The position numbers and the translations under genes are program-made. From Verrucomicrobiota bacterium (GTDB lineage: Bacteria > Verrucomicrobiota > Verrucomicrobiae > Limisphaerales > UBA11358), in contig JACZKP010000041.1 in NCBI GenBank assembly GCA_014860005.1, forward strand, positions 1 through 7,138: 7,138 bases of DNA, given 5' to 3'. The notes beneath the pieces are model-generated. The model saw only the letters and a list, made by a program, of their open reading frames with translations. It made no database searches and was not told the DNA's origin. How positions within the stretch are numbered: position 1 is the first letter of the stretch; the number at the start of each line of letters is the position of its first letter. Positions 1-6,107 of this stretch are shown piece after piece.

Positions 1-1
1 C

Positions 2-835
2 TTCCGCTACGTGAGGGCGCTGACCGACCCGCAAGTGCGGGCCTTGCTGAAGCAAGGCGTGTTGCAGTTGGGTCTCTTTGAGGACCAGCCGGCGGAAGTG
101 ACGGTGGGGAACAAACGCTATGTGCTGCGGTGCAACCCGCAGACGCAGGCGCGGGAACGGGCGCGACGGCAGGACCAATGGTCGCGGGTGCGGAAGGGGA
201 TCGAGGCGCGCAACGCGGTGGTGGCGAGACAGCCGCGGTGCGAACCGGAGAGTTCGCTGCGGGGAGCGCAAGCGCGGGTGGCCAAGTATCGGCTGGGCGG
301 CTGGGTGAACGTGCGGTTGGAAGCACGCCAGGTGGTGTGGACCGAGGAGGCCCAGGCGCGGGAGTTGGAGGCGCAGTTGGACGGCTGTTACGTGGTGGAG
401 AGCGACCTGCCGGTGGCGGTGGCCAGCACGCAAGCGGTGCATGACCGCTACCTGGATTTGACACGGGTGGAGCGGGACTTTCGGACGCTCAAGACGGGGC
501 TGCTGGAAATCCGACCGGTGTTCCTGCGCAAAGCCGACCGGACGCGAGGCCACGCGGTGGTGAGTCTGTTGGCGTTAAAACTGGCGCGGGAGCTGGAACG
601 GCGGGTGGCGTCGCTGGGGCTGACGGCGGACGACGCGGTGGAGCGGTTGAAAGGCGTGCGGTTGGTGTGCTTGGGCGACACGGAGTTGGGGCTGTGGCGG
701 CTGGCGGACAGTTATCCAGCGGCGCAGACGGAGGTGTTGGCAGTGCTGCCCAAACTGCCGACCCCGGTGTTGGCGCTAGCCAAAGCGAACAAAAGACGCC
801 TGCGGAACACGCGTCAAGGCCGGACCAGTCAATGA
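2..835 (+). CDS. IS1634-like (IS4 superfamily) DDE transposase, C-terminal part, cut by window edge
   Basis: C-terminal portion of a cut-and-paste transposase. The frame is open to the left edge (reading FRYVRALTDP), so the GTG at 11 is probably internal and the gene begins outside the window. Visible hallmarks, numbered from that GTG, are a DGCYVVESDL strand at about 125-134 and the block Y147-LDLTRVE-R-DFRTLK161. The latter contains the presumed third catalytic acid, E154, and the Y/R/E/K pattern of the IS4 superfamily. After it come a GHAVVSLLALKLARELERR helix and a basic C-terminal tail. The first two acidic residues would lie upstream and are not seen. The stop codon overlaps by a few bases the stop of the opposing methyltransferase frame, so the element ends very close to that gene. 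The IS1634 family assignment is from remembered sequence style; IS4-superfamily membership is firmer. Confidence 0.85.
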   Translation, partial: FRYVRALTDPQVRALLKQGVLQLGLFEDQPAEVTVGNKRYVLRCNPQTQARERARRQDQWSRVRKGIEARNAVVARQPRCEPESSLRGAQARVAKYRLGGWVNVRLEARQVVWTEEAQARELEAQLDGCYVVESDLPVAVASTQAVHDRYLDLTRVERDFRTLKTGLLEIRPVFLRKADRTRGHAVVSLLALKLARELERRVASLGLTADDAVERLKGVRLVCLGDTELGLWRLADSYPAAQTEVLAVLPKLPTPVLALAKANKRRLRNTRQGRTSQ

Positions 836-1497
836 GTTGCGCCAGATCTGGACACCCCGGAAACCCGCGCCCAAATGGGGGAAAATGAGCCTGACCGCAG
901 ACGCGGAAAGAACATTCCGCTATTCCGGCGATATTCCCGGTAAGCTTTGCCAAAGACCTGTTCTGCCTCCGCTTCCTCGGTTCGAGCGAGTCGGTAATAG
1001 ACCCAGCCCAATAATGGTAACATCAACAGCGTGGGCAACGTGGGCCAGTTCAAGATGATCCCCAAGAGAAAGAGGAAAAAGCCAGTGTATTGCGGGTGGC
1101 GCACGAAGCGATACAACCCACCCGTGACCATGGCGCCGCGCACGCGATGAATTTGGCGCCAGCCAGCCAGCGCCTGCAACGCGCCGGCGACAATGAGCAA
1201 CTGGCCTACGAGGTCGAAAAGGATTGCGCCGGTGTCACCCCAGCCGAGTAAGAAAGCCCAGGCGTGTCCGTGAAAGTGATCCTGTGCAAATTCCGTCCGT
1301 CCGGTCAGCCACGCCGCGAGATACATGGTCAACGGCAGACCATACATTTCAGCGTAGAGCGCGATGACGAACGTTGCGCTACGCCTGCGGAACGCCACTC
1401 CGTGCGTCGCCGTGGACGGAGGATGCCGTAAAGGAACACTCCCAGGATGAGAATGTATGCCGCCACGAGCGGCCATTGATAATAATCCGGGCAACAT
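829..1497 (-). pseudogene. isoprenylcysteine carboxyl methyltransferase-like membrane protein, frameshifted near the N-terminus
   Basis: Membrane protein of the ICMT/PEMT-like methyltransferase superfamily, which transfers a methyl group from S-adenosylmethionine; the bacterial [13 protein letters not shown] mostly unknown. Numbered in the open frame, there are three hydrophobic segments (about 43-63, 81-111 and 138-168), the superfamily motif GGLYRFVRHPQYTG with R133-H134-P135 and Y137, and the EE pair 174-175 followed by FGKAYREY near the C-terminus. The first 40 residues (GGIHSHPGSVPLRHPPSTAT...) are not family-like. The neighbouring frame at 1475-1374 instead reads WPLVAAYILILGVFLYGILR then RPRRRTEWRSAGVAQ, the expected first membrane helix. 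Loss of one base near 1371-1377 would explain this: GCGCAACGTTC where GCGCAAGCGTTC would be in frame. The restored frame has no ATG/GTG/TTG before its upstream stop at 1523-1521, so the start may also be damaged. It lies 66 bp downstream of the photolyase gene. It is either a recent pseudogene next to an IS or an assembly error. Confidence 0.72.
836..900. other. probable right-end boundary zone of the IS element
   Basis: The transposase stops at 835. The opposing methyltransferase frame reaches its family-typical C-terminal block (GMFFPRL) at about 898, then continues as a non-family tail (RSGSFSPIWARVSG...) to its stop at 829-831. The IS right end therefore probably lies between about 836 and 895, and its insertion may have supplied the present stop codon. 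I could not identify the terminal inverted repeat or a target-site duplication, because the left end is outside the window. This is inference. Confidence 0.4.
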
Positions 1498-1563
1498 GAT
1501 TGATTTGCTGGAGAGTTAGCTCACAAGCAGGGCGTGCGCAAAAGCCGATTCAGGAAATCCCGC

Positions 1564-3279
1564 TCAACCGGCGGCCGCTCGGGGGGCGAGCGAATGGCGA
1601 AACGATTGCGCTTGCTCGCGGATTTGCGCCCTCTGCTTCGGATTCAGTCGCACGAGGTTTTTCAACTGCATTGTCATGCGCTGGTTTTTGGCGAGCAACT
1701 TTTCGTGTCGCAGCAGGAAGTCCCAGTAGAGCGTCGTAAACGGGCAGGCGTTTTCCCCTGTGGCCCTGGCCGGATCGAAGCGGCAGCCCGGGCAGTAATT
1801 GCTCATGCGCTGGATGTACTTGCCGGTCGCCACGTACGGTTTGCTGGCCATCAATCCGCCGTCGGCGAACTGCGACATGCCGAGCGTGTTCGGCAATTCC
1901 ACCCACTCGACTGCGTCCACGTACATGGCGAGATACCACGCGTGAACCGCCTGCGGTTTCACCCCGAGCAGCAGCGGGAAAAGTCCCGTGACCATCAGCC
2001 GTTGGATGTGATGCGCGTAGCCGAATTTGAGGGTCTGGCCGATGGCTTCGCGCAGGCAGTTCATTTCCGTCTTACCCGTCCAGTAAAAATCCGGCAGCGG
2101 CTGAGTGGCTTTGAGTTCGTTTAACTCCAAGTAACCCGGCATAAAGTGCCAGTAGATGCCGCGCACGTATTCGCGCCAACCGAGGATCTGGCGAATAAAG
2201 CCCTCCACGCTCGCCAGCGGCGCGCGGCCTTCACGATACGATTGCTGGGCGGCGGCAATCACCTCCCGCGGGTCGAGCAGTTTCAAGTTCAACGCGGCGC
2301 TCAGGCGTGAGTGAAAAAGATAGGCGTCCCGGCGGGCAGGAGCAGGCGCGGCAGCGTCTTGCAGTGCGGCAGTCCTCTGCCGCTCTACGGACGACGCATC
2401 AGGCAACAGCAATTCCAAAGCGCCAGAGGGCTGGCGCAGTCCAGGACCTGGCGGAGATTCGCGGCCACCAAGTGAAGTCCACATGGCATCCTGGTATTTT
2501 CCGAAGTGCGCGAGGCGATGCCGGATAAAATCCTGCAACGCCGCTCGAGCCTGTTCCGGCGTGACCGGCCAGTCGAAGTGCGCGAGGTTGCCGGGATGCT
2601 TGGCGAACCGCTTTTCCACAAGTGCCAGAACCTTCCGTGTGATTTCGTTCGGCGGAAAACTCATCGGCTCGGTGACGTCGCGCGGCCCGCCCTGTCTGAA
2701 GCTCGCGCGATTCTCCGCGTCAAAGTTCCACGCGCCACCCTCCGGTTGCTCGCCGTCCATGAGTACACCGGTCTTGCGGCGCATTTCGCGGTAGAAGAAT
2801 TCCATCCGCAATTGCTTTCGACCGTTGGCGTGCCGGGCGAACTCTTCCCGCGAACAGAGAAAATGTCGGTCGGGGCGCATCTCCAAATCCACGCCCAAGG
2901 CGTGCGCCGTGGTCTGGAGGCACTCCCGCACCCGCCATTCGCCGGGTTCAACCACGATGAGCTTCCGGGGGCGGAGCAGGCTGACGGTGGCGGTAAGTTC
3001 TCCGACGAATGTGCCGTGATTTCCGGCCTCGTCGAGTTGGCGGTAATGAACGGTGATACTGCGCTGGCGAAGTGCATTCCGAAAATGCCGCATGGCGCTT
3101 AGGAAGACAGCGATGCGAGCCTTGTGCGACCAGACGTGCGTGCTTTCCTCGGCCACCTCCCCCATCCACACGGCGTCCTGCCCAGCGTCAAATCCATCAA
3201 AGCCGGCCGAGTCGTTATCCAACTGGTCGCCGAAAACAATGACCAGATGCCGCGGCCGCGCTTGGGGATGAAAATTCAC
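1564..3279 (-). CDS. phrB: iron-sulfur bacterial photolyase (PhrB-type 6-4 / deoxyribodipyrimidine photolyase-related protein)
   Basis: Light-driven DNA repair flavoprotein of the FeS-BCP branch, whose characterised members repair (6-4) photoproducts using FAD, a lumazine antenna and a [4Fe-4S] cluster. The N-terminal antenna domain starts at RPRHLVIVFGDQL (about 9-21). The cluster cysteines are C408, C496, C499 and C512; their spacing of 88, 3 and 13 is the same as Agrobacterium PhrB C350/C438/C441/C454 as I recall it. H423-H424 and the electron-transfer residues W400, W448 and Y449 all fit the same +58 offset. FAD-region motifs include YLFHSRLSAALNLKLL (about 320-335). The length of 571 aa exceeds the usual ~510 because of a 48-residue proline/alanine-rich insertion at 270-317. 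The start is GTG; no upstream start fits, since the SDR stop lies 19 bp before it. No clear Shine-Dalgarno is visible. The gene is co-directional with the SDR, so an operon is likely. Repair of (6-4) lesions specifically is inferred. Confidence 0.93.
   Translation of the reverse strand: MNFHPQARPRHLVIVFGDQLDNDSAGFDGFDAGQDAVWMGEVAEESTHVWSHKARIAVFLSAMRHFRNALRQRSITVHYRQLDEAGNHGTFVGELTATVSLLRPRKLIVVEPGEWRVRECLQTTAHALGVDLEMRPDRHFLCSREEFARHANGRKQLRMEFFYREMRRKTGVLMDGEQPEGGAWNFDAENRASFRQGGPRDVTEPMSFPPNEITRKVLALVEKRFAKHPGNLAHFDWPVTPEQARAALQDFIRHRLAHFGKYQDAMWTSLGGRESPPGPGLRQPSGALELLLPDASSVERQRTAALQDAAAPAPARRDAYLFHSRLSAALNLKLLDPREVIAAAQQSYREGRAPLASVEGFIRQILGWREYVRGIYWHFMPGYLELNELKATQPLPDFYWTGKTEMNCLREAIGQTLKFGYAHHIQRLMVTGLFPLLLGVKPQAVHAWYLAMYVDAVEWVELPNTLGMSQFADGGLMASKPYVATGKYIQRMSNYCPGCRFDPARATGENACPFTTLYWDFLLRHEKLLAKNQRMTMQLKNLVRLNPKQRAQIREQAQSFRHSLAPRAAAG
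2329..2472. repeat. in-frame paired-hairpin repeat inserted in the photolyase gene
   Basis: This is a 144-bp stretch, exactly 48 codons, between S269 and D318 of the photolyase. Homologues as I remember them pass directly from a QDAMWT-like motif to a YLYHSRLSAALN-like motif. It contains two matched stem-loops: GCGGCAG/CTGCCGC (2366-2372 and 2377-2383, loop TCCT) and GCGCCAG/CTGGCGC (2420-2426 and 2431-2437, loop AGGG), both with 7-bp arms and 4-nt loops. The encoded peptide is Pro/Ala/Leu-rich and unlike the rest of the enzyme. The DNA (GCAGTGCGGCAGTCCTCTGC, CAGAGGGCTGGCGCAGTCC) resembles interspersed repeats I recall from Verrucomicrobiota genomes. Exact edges are uncertain by a few codons. 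Confidence 0.72.
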
Positions 3280-3298
3280 GGGGGCTATCGTGTCGCAA

Positions 3299-4063
3299 TC
3301 ACGGATTGGAGGCCATGCGCGATTGCAGGGAACTCAGCCCGCCATCCACAGCCAGCACCTGGCCGGTCACCCAACTTTGCCCCGGCGACAGAAACCATCG
3401 GATCGCGCTGGCCACTTCGTCGGGCTCACCAATGCGACCCAGCGGATGCAAGGCGGCGGAGGCTTTGAGGGTCAGCTCATTCTGGGTCAGCGAAGCGGTG
3501 AGCGGCGTGCGGGTGAGACCGGGCGCGACGCAGTTGACCCGGATGTTGTAGCGGGCGTATGTCGCCGCCGCAGAAAGGGCGAGGCCCACGACGCCGGCTT
3601 TGGCGGCGGCGATGGCTTCATGGTTGATCATGCCGCGCTGGGCGACCGCGGAGGACATCAACACAATTGAGCCGCCGCCGGTCTTCATCATGCGCGCCGT
3701 GGCGGATCGCAGGATGTAAAACGAAGTAGTCAGGTTATTGCCCAGCACCGCCGCCCACTCCCCATCGGTCGTCAGGTGCGCGGGCTTGAGCAGCAGCGAC
3801 CCGGCACAATTCACCACGCCATCCACCCGCCCGTGCTTTTCGCTGACGTCAGCCAGGCAACGCTCGACGGCTGCGGAATCCGTCGCGTCCAGACTGAATG
3901 CCTCAGCGTTCAACTCGGCGGCGAAGGTATCGAGCCGACCCCGCTCGCGCGCAACGATCGATAGATGACAACCTTGCGCCGCCAACAGCCGCGCCAGCGC
4001 CGACCCGATGCCGCCGCTGGCGCCAAAGATGATGATGCTGGGAAGGCCAGGTGACTGACTCAT
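3299..4063 (-). CDS. SDR-family oxidoreductase lacking the catalytic Tyr
   Basis: Short-chain dehydrogenase/reductase-fold protein of 254 aa, normal for the classical subfamily. The Rossmann nucleotide-binding motif is FGASGGIG (G14, G18, G20). The NNAG-type structural motif appears as NCAG (85-88), with N109/N110 at the fourth-residue position and S138 as the catalytic Ser. The usual Tyr thirteen residues later is I151, within HEAIAAAKAG, while K155 is kept. C-terminal motifs NIRVNCVAPG (173-182) and WVTGQVLAVDGG (231-242) are intact. The HEAIAAAK variant is one I recall from SDRs encoded beside photolyase genes, so it may be a subfamily trait; the reaction is unknown. The ATG overlaps the stop of the preceding small gene as ATGA, suggesting translational coupling, and the photolyase begins 19 bp after its stop. 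Likely the middle of one operon. Confidence 0.92.
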   Translation of the reverse strand: MSQSPGLPSIIIFGASGGIGSALARLLAAQGCHLSIVARERGRLDTFAAELNAEAFSLDATDSAAVERCLADVSEKHGRVDGVVNCAGSLLLKPAHLTTDGEWAAVLGNNLTTSFYILRSATARMMKTGGGSIVLMSSAVAQRGMINHEAIAAAKAGVVGLALSAAATYARYNIRVNCVAPGLTRTPLTASLTQNELTLKASAALHPLGRIGEPDEVASAIRWFLSPGQSWVTGQVLAVDGGLSSLQSRMASNP

Positions 4064-4266
4064 GGGCGACTCTGGGTAGTCGCCACTTGGGCTGGAGCTC
4101 CGTTTGGGTTCGATGAGACGAGGCCGGGGATTTTGGACCTGCTCTCCGCTTCACTCCTCTCTGCGGCCAGACTTTTGGCCAAATCAGAAGCCTGCTGGAG
4201 GCCCAGAAAAACAATTCCGCTAATGACGAGCCCGAAGCCGAAAATGGGAAAGAGATAAATGACCAT
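4060..4266 (-). CDS. small single-pass membrane protein, hypothetical
   Basis: A 68-aa protein of unknown family. It has one strongly hydrophobic N-terminal helix (about residues 2-24, MVIYLFPIFGFGLVISGIVF), then a charged stretch (LAKSLAAERSEAESRSK) and a polar Pro/Asn/Gln-rich tail. I chose the second ATG (4266-4264) because GGAGG lies 8 nt before it; the ATG two codons earlier (4272) would sit only 2 nt after that site, though it overlaps the upstream stop as ATGA. Its own stop overlaps the SDR start. The tight packing between another small membrane gene and the SDR supports it being a real gene co-translated with them. No function can be assigned; an accessory membrane role for the SDR or photolyase operon is only a guess. 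Confidence 0.72.
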   Translation of the reverse strand: MVIYLFPIFGFGLVISGIVFLGLQQASDLAKSLAAERSEAESRSKIPGLVSSNPNGAPAQVATTQSRP

Positions 4267-4268
4267 GG

Positions 4269-4466
4269 TCATTTCCTCCGATCGGGGTTGGTGGTAACGA
4301 TGGCGAGCAGCGCCAAACGGACTCCAACCCAGAGGATGAGAATGCTCGGCACCCAGAGACCGACATAGACGCCGTAATCGTGGTTGACGAGGAACCAGAG
4401 CGACACGCTGGCCACGAAGCTGGCGAAGGCGGCGAACAGGAAATAATAATCTACTTTTTGAAACAT
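4269..4466 (-). CDS. small two-helix membrane protein, hypothetical
   Basis: A 65-aa protein I do not recognise. It has two predicted transmembrane helices, about 8-27 (YFLFAAFASFVASVSLWFLV) and 34-56 (YVGLWVPSILILWVGVRLAL), joined by a short NHDYG loop, and a basic end (NPDRRK). I chose the ATG at 4466 over one 60 bp upstream because the upstream extension (MCPPPDSLIHRIAHQ...) is polar and unlike a membrane-protein leader, whereas MFQKVDYYF leads straight into the first helix. No convincing Shine-Dalgarno precedes it. It is the first gene of the small-protein/SDR/photolyase run, and its stop lies 2 bp before the next start. Aromatic and hydrophobic richness and gene packing argue against chance. 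Confidence 0.72.
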   Translation of the reverse strand: MFQKVDYYFLFAAFASFVASVSLWFLVNHDYGVYVGLWVPSILILWVGVRLALLAIVTTNPDRRK

Positions 4467-4812
4467 AGTGAATGCTGTTGGTTGGTGAGCGATGCGATGA
4501 ATTAGTGAATCAGGTGGCGGGCACACCAGATGACGGCTGCTCCAGCATCTGGCGGGAAGCTGCGCTTGAGCGATTGCGCCGAAGGGCTGCTAATCCCGTT
4601 CAATGGTGGCGGATCGAGAGTGACCGTTGGCGGTTCGTGACTGCCCAACAAGATTCAGGCTCTTTGAACGGCCGGTAAGGCGCGGAACAGTGATGACTCT
4701 CGAACGCGTGTGCCGGTTGACATGAGCAGCGGTCACAATAATTGGTTGGTTGGTGGTTAAAGATGGGTGGTCAAGGCGGAGAGCCGGAGGCTCTCCGCCT
4801 GCACCGCAGGAT
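4467..4812. other. 346-bp intergenic region between the FAS1 pair and the photolyase operon
   Basis: I find no convincing gene in either strand. It holds one strong hairpin near the FAS1 side (4774-4800, listed separately) and a short TTGG-rich run (4742-4754). Any promoter for the small-protein/SDR/photolyase genes should lie here on the minus strand, but I see no good -35/-10 pair. The 11-bp TTGT repeats found at 5954-6103 are not repeated here. Confidence 0.6.
4774..4800 (-). terminator. 12-bp stem-loop downstream of the FAS1 genes, possible terminator
   Basis: A perfect inverted repeat: AGGCGGAGAGCC (4774-4785), loop GGA, GGCTCTCCGCCT (4789-4800). It begins 12 bp past the stop of the second FAS1 gene in the direction of transcription. 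The strand below it lacks a solid T-run (TTGACCACCCATCTTTAACC), so intrinsic termination would be weak. It could equally be an mRNA-stabilising hairpin or a dispersed palindromic repeat. Confidence 0.45.
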
Positions 4813-5301
4813 TCAATTTGGCAATACGACGGTGTCAATTACGTGAATGACACCGTTGCTCGCGCCCACGTCGGTCTTGACGACCTTGGCCTTGTCCACG
4901 GTAACTACACCGTCGGCCACTTTCACATCGAGCGACTGGCCGTTGACGGTCTTGGCCTTCATGGTTTTCACATCCGCCGCCATGACCTTCCCGGGCACGA
5001 CGTGGTAGGTCAGGATGGCGACGAGCTTTTCCTTGTTTTCAGGCTTGAGCAGGCCCTCGACCGTGCCTGCGGGCAGCTTGGCGAAGGCGTCATCCGTGGG
5101 AGCGAAGACCGTGAACGGCCCCTTGCCTTGAAGCGTTTCCACCAAGCCTGCGGCTTTGACCGCTGCAACCAAGGTTTTGAAACTGCCCGCGCTGGAGGCA
5201 ACTGCCACTATGTCACCCGGTTTGTCGGCGGCTTGGGCCATTGGCAGCGCCAAGGTTGAGCTTAAGAGGGCTGCAAGGGCGAGTATACGTGTTGTTTTCA
5301 T
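4813..5301 (-). CDS. secreted fasciclin (FAS1) domain protein, downstream copy
   Basis: A 162-aa exported single-domain FAS1 protein. The Sec signal peptide is [20 protein letters not shown] followed by an AQA cleavage site at 22-24. The FAS1 domain spans about 29-161: the H1 box is [13 protein letters not shown] (61-73), the central motif is [10 protein letters not shown] (97-106) and the H2 box is [13 protein letters not shown] (149-161). FAS1 domains mediate adhesion or surface interactions; bacterial single-domain versions are periplasmic or extracellular and mostly uncharacterised. It is about 80% identical over 133 residues to its upstream neighbour, with a 40-bp exact DNA match, so the two are tandem duplicates. 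The start is fixed by the signal peptide; the leader (AAACACACAAACTCAAC) has no Shine-Dalgarno. It lies 59 bp after the first copy and is probably co-transcribed with it. Confidence 0.94.
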   Translation of the reverse strand: MKTTRILALAALLSSTLALPMAQAADKPGDIVAVASSAGSFKTLVAAVKAAGLVETLQGKGPFTVFAPTDDAFAKLPAGTVEGLLKPENKEKLVAILTYHVVPGKVMAADVKTMKAKTVNGQSLDVKVADGVVTVDKAKVVKTDVGASNGVIHVIDTVVLPN

Positions 5302-5360
5302 GTTGAGTTTGTGTGTTTGCTGTTTGATTGCGTGTTTCTTCTGAACGATGTTCAGCTCAG

Positions 5361-5891
5361 TCAGGCTCTGGGTAGGATCACGGTGTCAATGACGTGAATG
5401 ACGCCGTTCTCGGCCAAAACGTCGGTCTTGACGACCTTGGCGTTGTCCACAGTCACGCCCGTGTCAGATACCACGAGCTTTACACTCTGACCTTGAACGG
5501 TCTTGGCTTCCATCGTCTTCACATCCGCCGCCAGCACCTTGCCGGAAATGACGTGATACGTCAGGATGGCCACCAGTTTGTCGCGATTCTCCGGCTTGAG
5601 AAGGCTTTCGACGGTGCCAGCCGGCAGCTTGGCAAAGGCCGCGTCGGTGGGGGCAAAGACCGTGAACGGCCCCTTGCCTTGAAGCGTTTCCACCAGGCCC
5701 GCGGCCTTGACGGCTGCGACCAGGGTTTTGAAGTTGTCTGCCCCGGAAGCGACAGCTACCAAATCTTTGCCCGCCGTGCAGGTGGCAGCCGCGGTGTCCT
5801 TGCTGGCGCTGCATTCGCCGGCGAAGAGGTTGGGGGTGAGGGTGAAGGCAGCGGCGAGGGCTGCCACGGTCAGGATGCGATGCATTTTCAT
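5361..5891 (-). CDS. secreted fasciclin (FAS1) domain protein, upstream copy
   Basis: A 176-aa exported FAS1 protein, the first gene after the divergent control region. The signal peptide is [20 protein letters not shown], with likely cleavage after NLFA (24). A short linker with two cysteines (C27, C38) that the second copy lacks follows and might form a disulfide. The FAS1 domain covers about 43-174: H1 box [13 protein letters not shown] (75-87), [10 protein letters not shown] (110-119) and H2 box [13 protein letters not shown] (162-174). The reading frame stays open upstream to 6287, but those residues run through the promoter zone and lack homology features; the signal peptide fixes the ATG at 5891 (a second ATG lies two codons in). 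The leader is A-rich without a Shine-Dalgarno. Expression is probably controlled by the adjacent CarH-like regulator. FAS1 genes are, as I recall, also among the singlet-oxygen response genes of Rhodobacter. Confidence 0.93.
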   Translation of the reverse strand: MKMHRILTVAALAAAFTLTPNLFAGECSASKDTAAATCTAGKDLVAVASGADNFKTLVAAVKAAGLVETLQGKGPFTVFAPTDAAFAKLPAGTVESLLKPENRDKLVAILTYHVISGKVLAADVKTMEAKTVQGQSVKLVVSDTGVTVDNAKVVKTDVLAENGVIHVIDTVILPRA

Positions 5892-5953
5892 GTTTATGTT
5901 TTTTTGGTGTTTGAGTTTTTCTCGGTTCAACGGCCGACGTTCGGTCATTGAGC

Positions 5954-6002
5954 ATGTAGAATAGTTGTCTAAGTGTTGTGCTTTGTCAAATATTTGTGTA
6001 GA
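5954..6002. promoter_or_regulatory. operator-like array of 11-bp repeats (TTGTnnA), FAS1 side
   Basis: Plus-strand copies begin at 5954 (ATGTAGAATA), 5965 (TTGTCTAAGT), 5976 (TTGTGCT), 5983 (TTGTCAAATA) and 5994 (TTGTGTAGAA). Steps are 11, 11, 7 and 11 bp, i.e. one helical turn for most. On the other strand the core reads ACA, comparable to the TACA-containing 11-bp direct repeats of the Thermus CarH operator as I recall them, where a CarH tetramer binds tandem sites on one DNA face. The array covers the predicted FAS1 -35 and -10. Binding by the adjacent regulator is inferred. Confidence 0.55.
5961..5989 (-). promoter_or_regulatory. predicted sigma70-type promoter of the FAS1 genes
   Basis: On the minus strand there is a perfect -35 TTGACA (5989-5984), a 17-bp spacer and a moderate -10 AACTAT (5966-5961). 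Transcription would begin near 5954, giving a leader of about 60 nt before the ATG at 5891. The box and spacer are threaded through the 11-bp TTGT repeats, so a protein bound there would block RNA polymerase. A TATTCT hexamer three bases further on is an alternative -10 with a longer spacer. Confidence 0.55.
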
Positions 6003-6064
6003 AATCTTTCGGAAGCGGATAAATGCCAATATTACCGCCACTTTAACGCCATTCAAAGGATTAT

Positions 6065-6094
6065 TTGCTTGCGCGACGTCTACTGTTGTATAAC
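6065..6094 (+). promoter_or_regulatory. predicted promoter of the CarH-like regulator gene
   Basis: TTGCTT (6065-6070), an 18-bp spacer and TATAAC (6089-6094), a five-of-six match to the -10 consensus. Initiation would fall near 6100-6102, only a few bases before the ATG at 6108, so the message would be almost leaderless, which agrees with the lack of a Shine-Dalgarno there. Confidence 0.42.
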
Positions 6095-6103
6095 TATTGT
6101 GGA
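6086..6103. promoter_or_regulatory. second pair of TTGT repeats over the regulator's own promoter
   Basis: TTGTATA at 6086 and TTGTGGA (continuing AATAC) at 6097 are again exactly 11 bp apart and in the same orientation as the distal array. They lie on the -10 and start-site zone of the regulator gene. This suggests autorepression. With only two copies the evidence is weaker than for the 5954-6002 cluster. Confidence 0.4.
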
Positions 6104-6107
6104 ATAC

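Noticed and set aside
489..953. Long minus-strand open frames opposite the transposase and similar frames opposite the photolyase and FAS1 genes
   Set aside because: They lie antisense to well-supported coding regions and encode Pro/Ala/Arg-rich sequences typical of shadow frames in GC-rich DNA.
4717..4740. Plus-strand TTGACA with downstream AT-rich sequence as a promoter
   Set aside because: No well-placed -10 and no plus-strand gene follows; everything downstream for over 1.3 kb is on the minus strand.
5341..5355. CTGAAC/GTTCAG inverted repeat between the two FAS1 genes as a terminator
   Set aside because: Only 6-bp arms with low GC and no T-run; the 59-bp gap is more consistent with co-transcription.
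5973..6107. N-terminal extension of the regulator from an ATG at 5973
   Set aside because: The extra 45 residues are Cys-rich and unlike MerR proteins, run through the promoter and repeat region, and family members begin just before the helix-turn-helix, matching the ATG at 6108.
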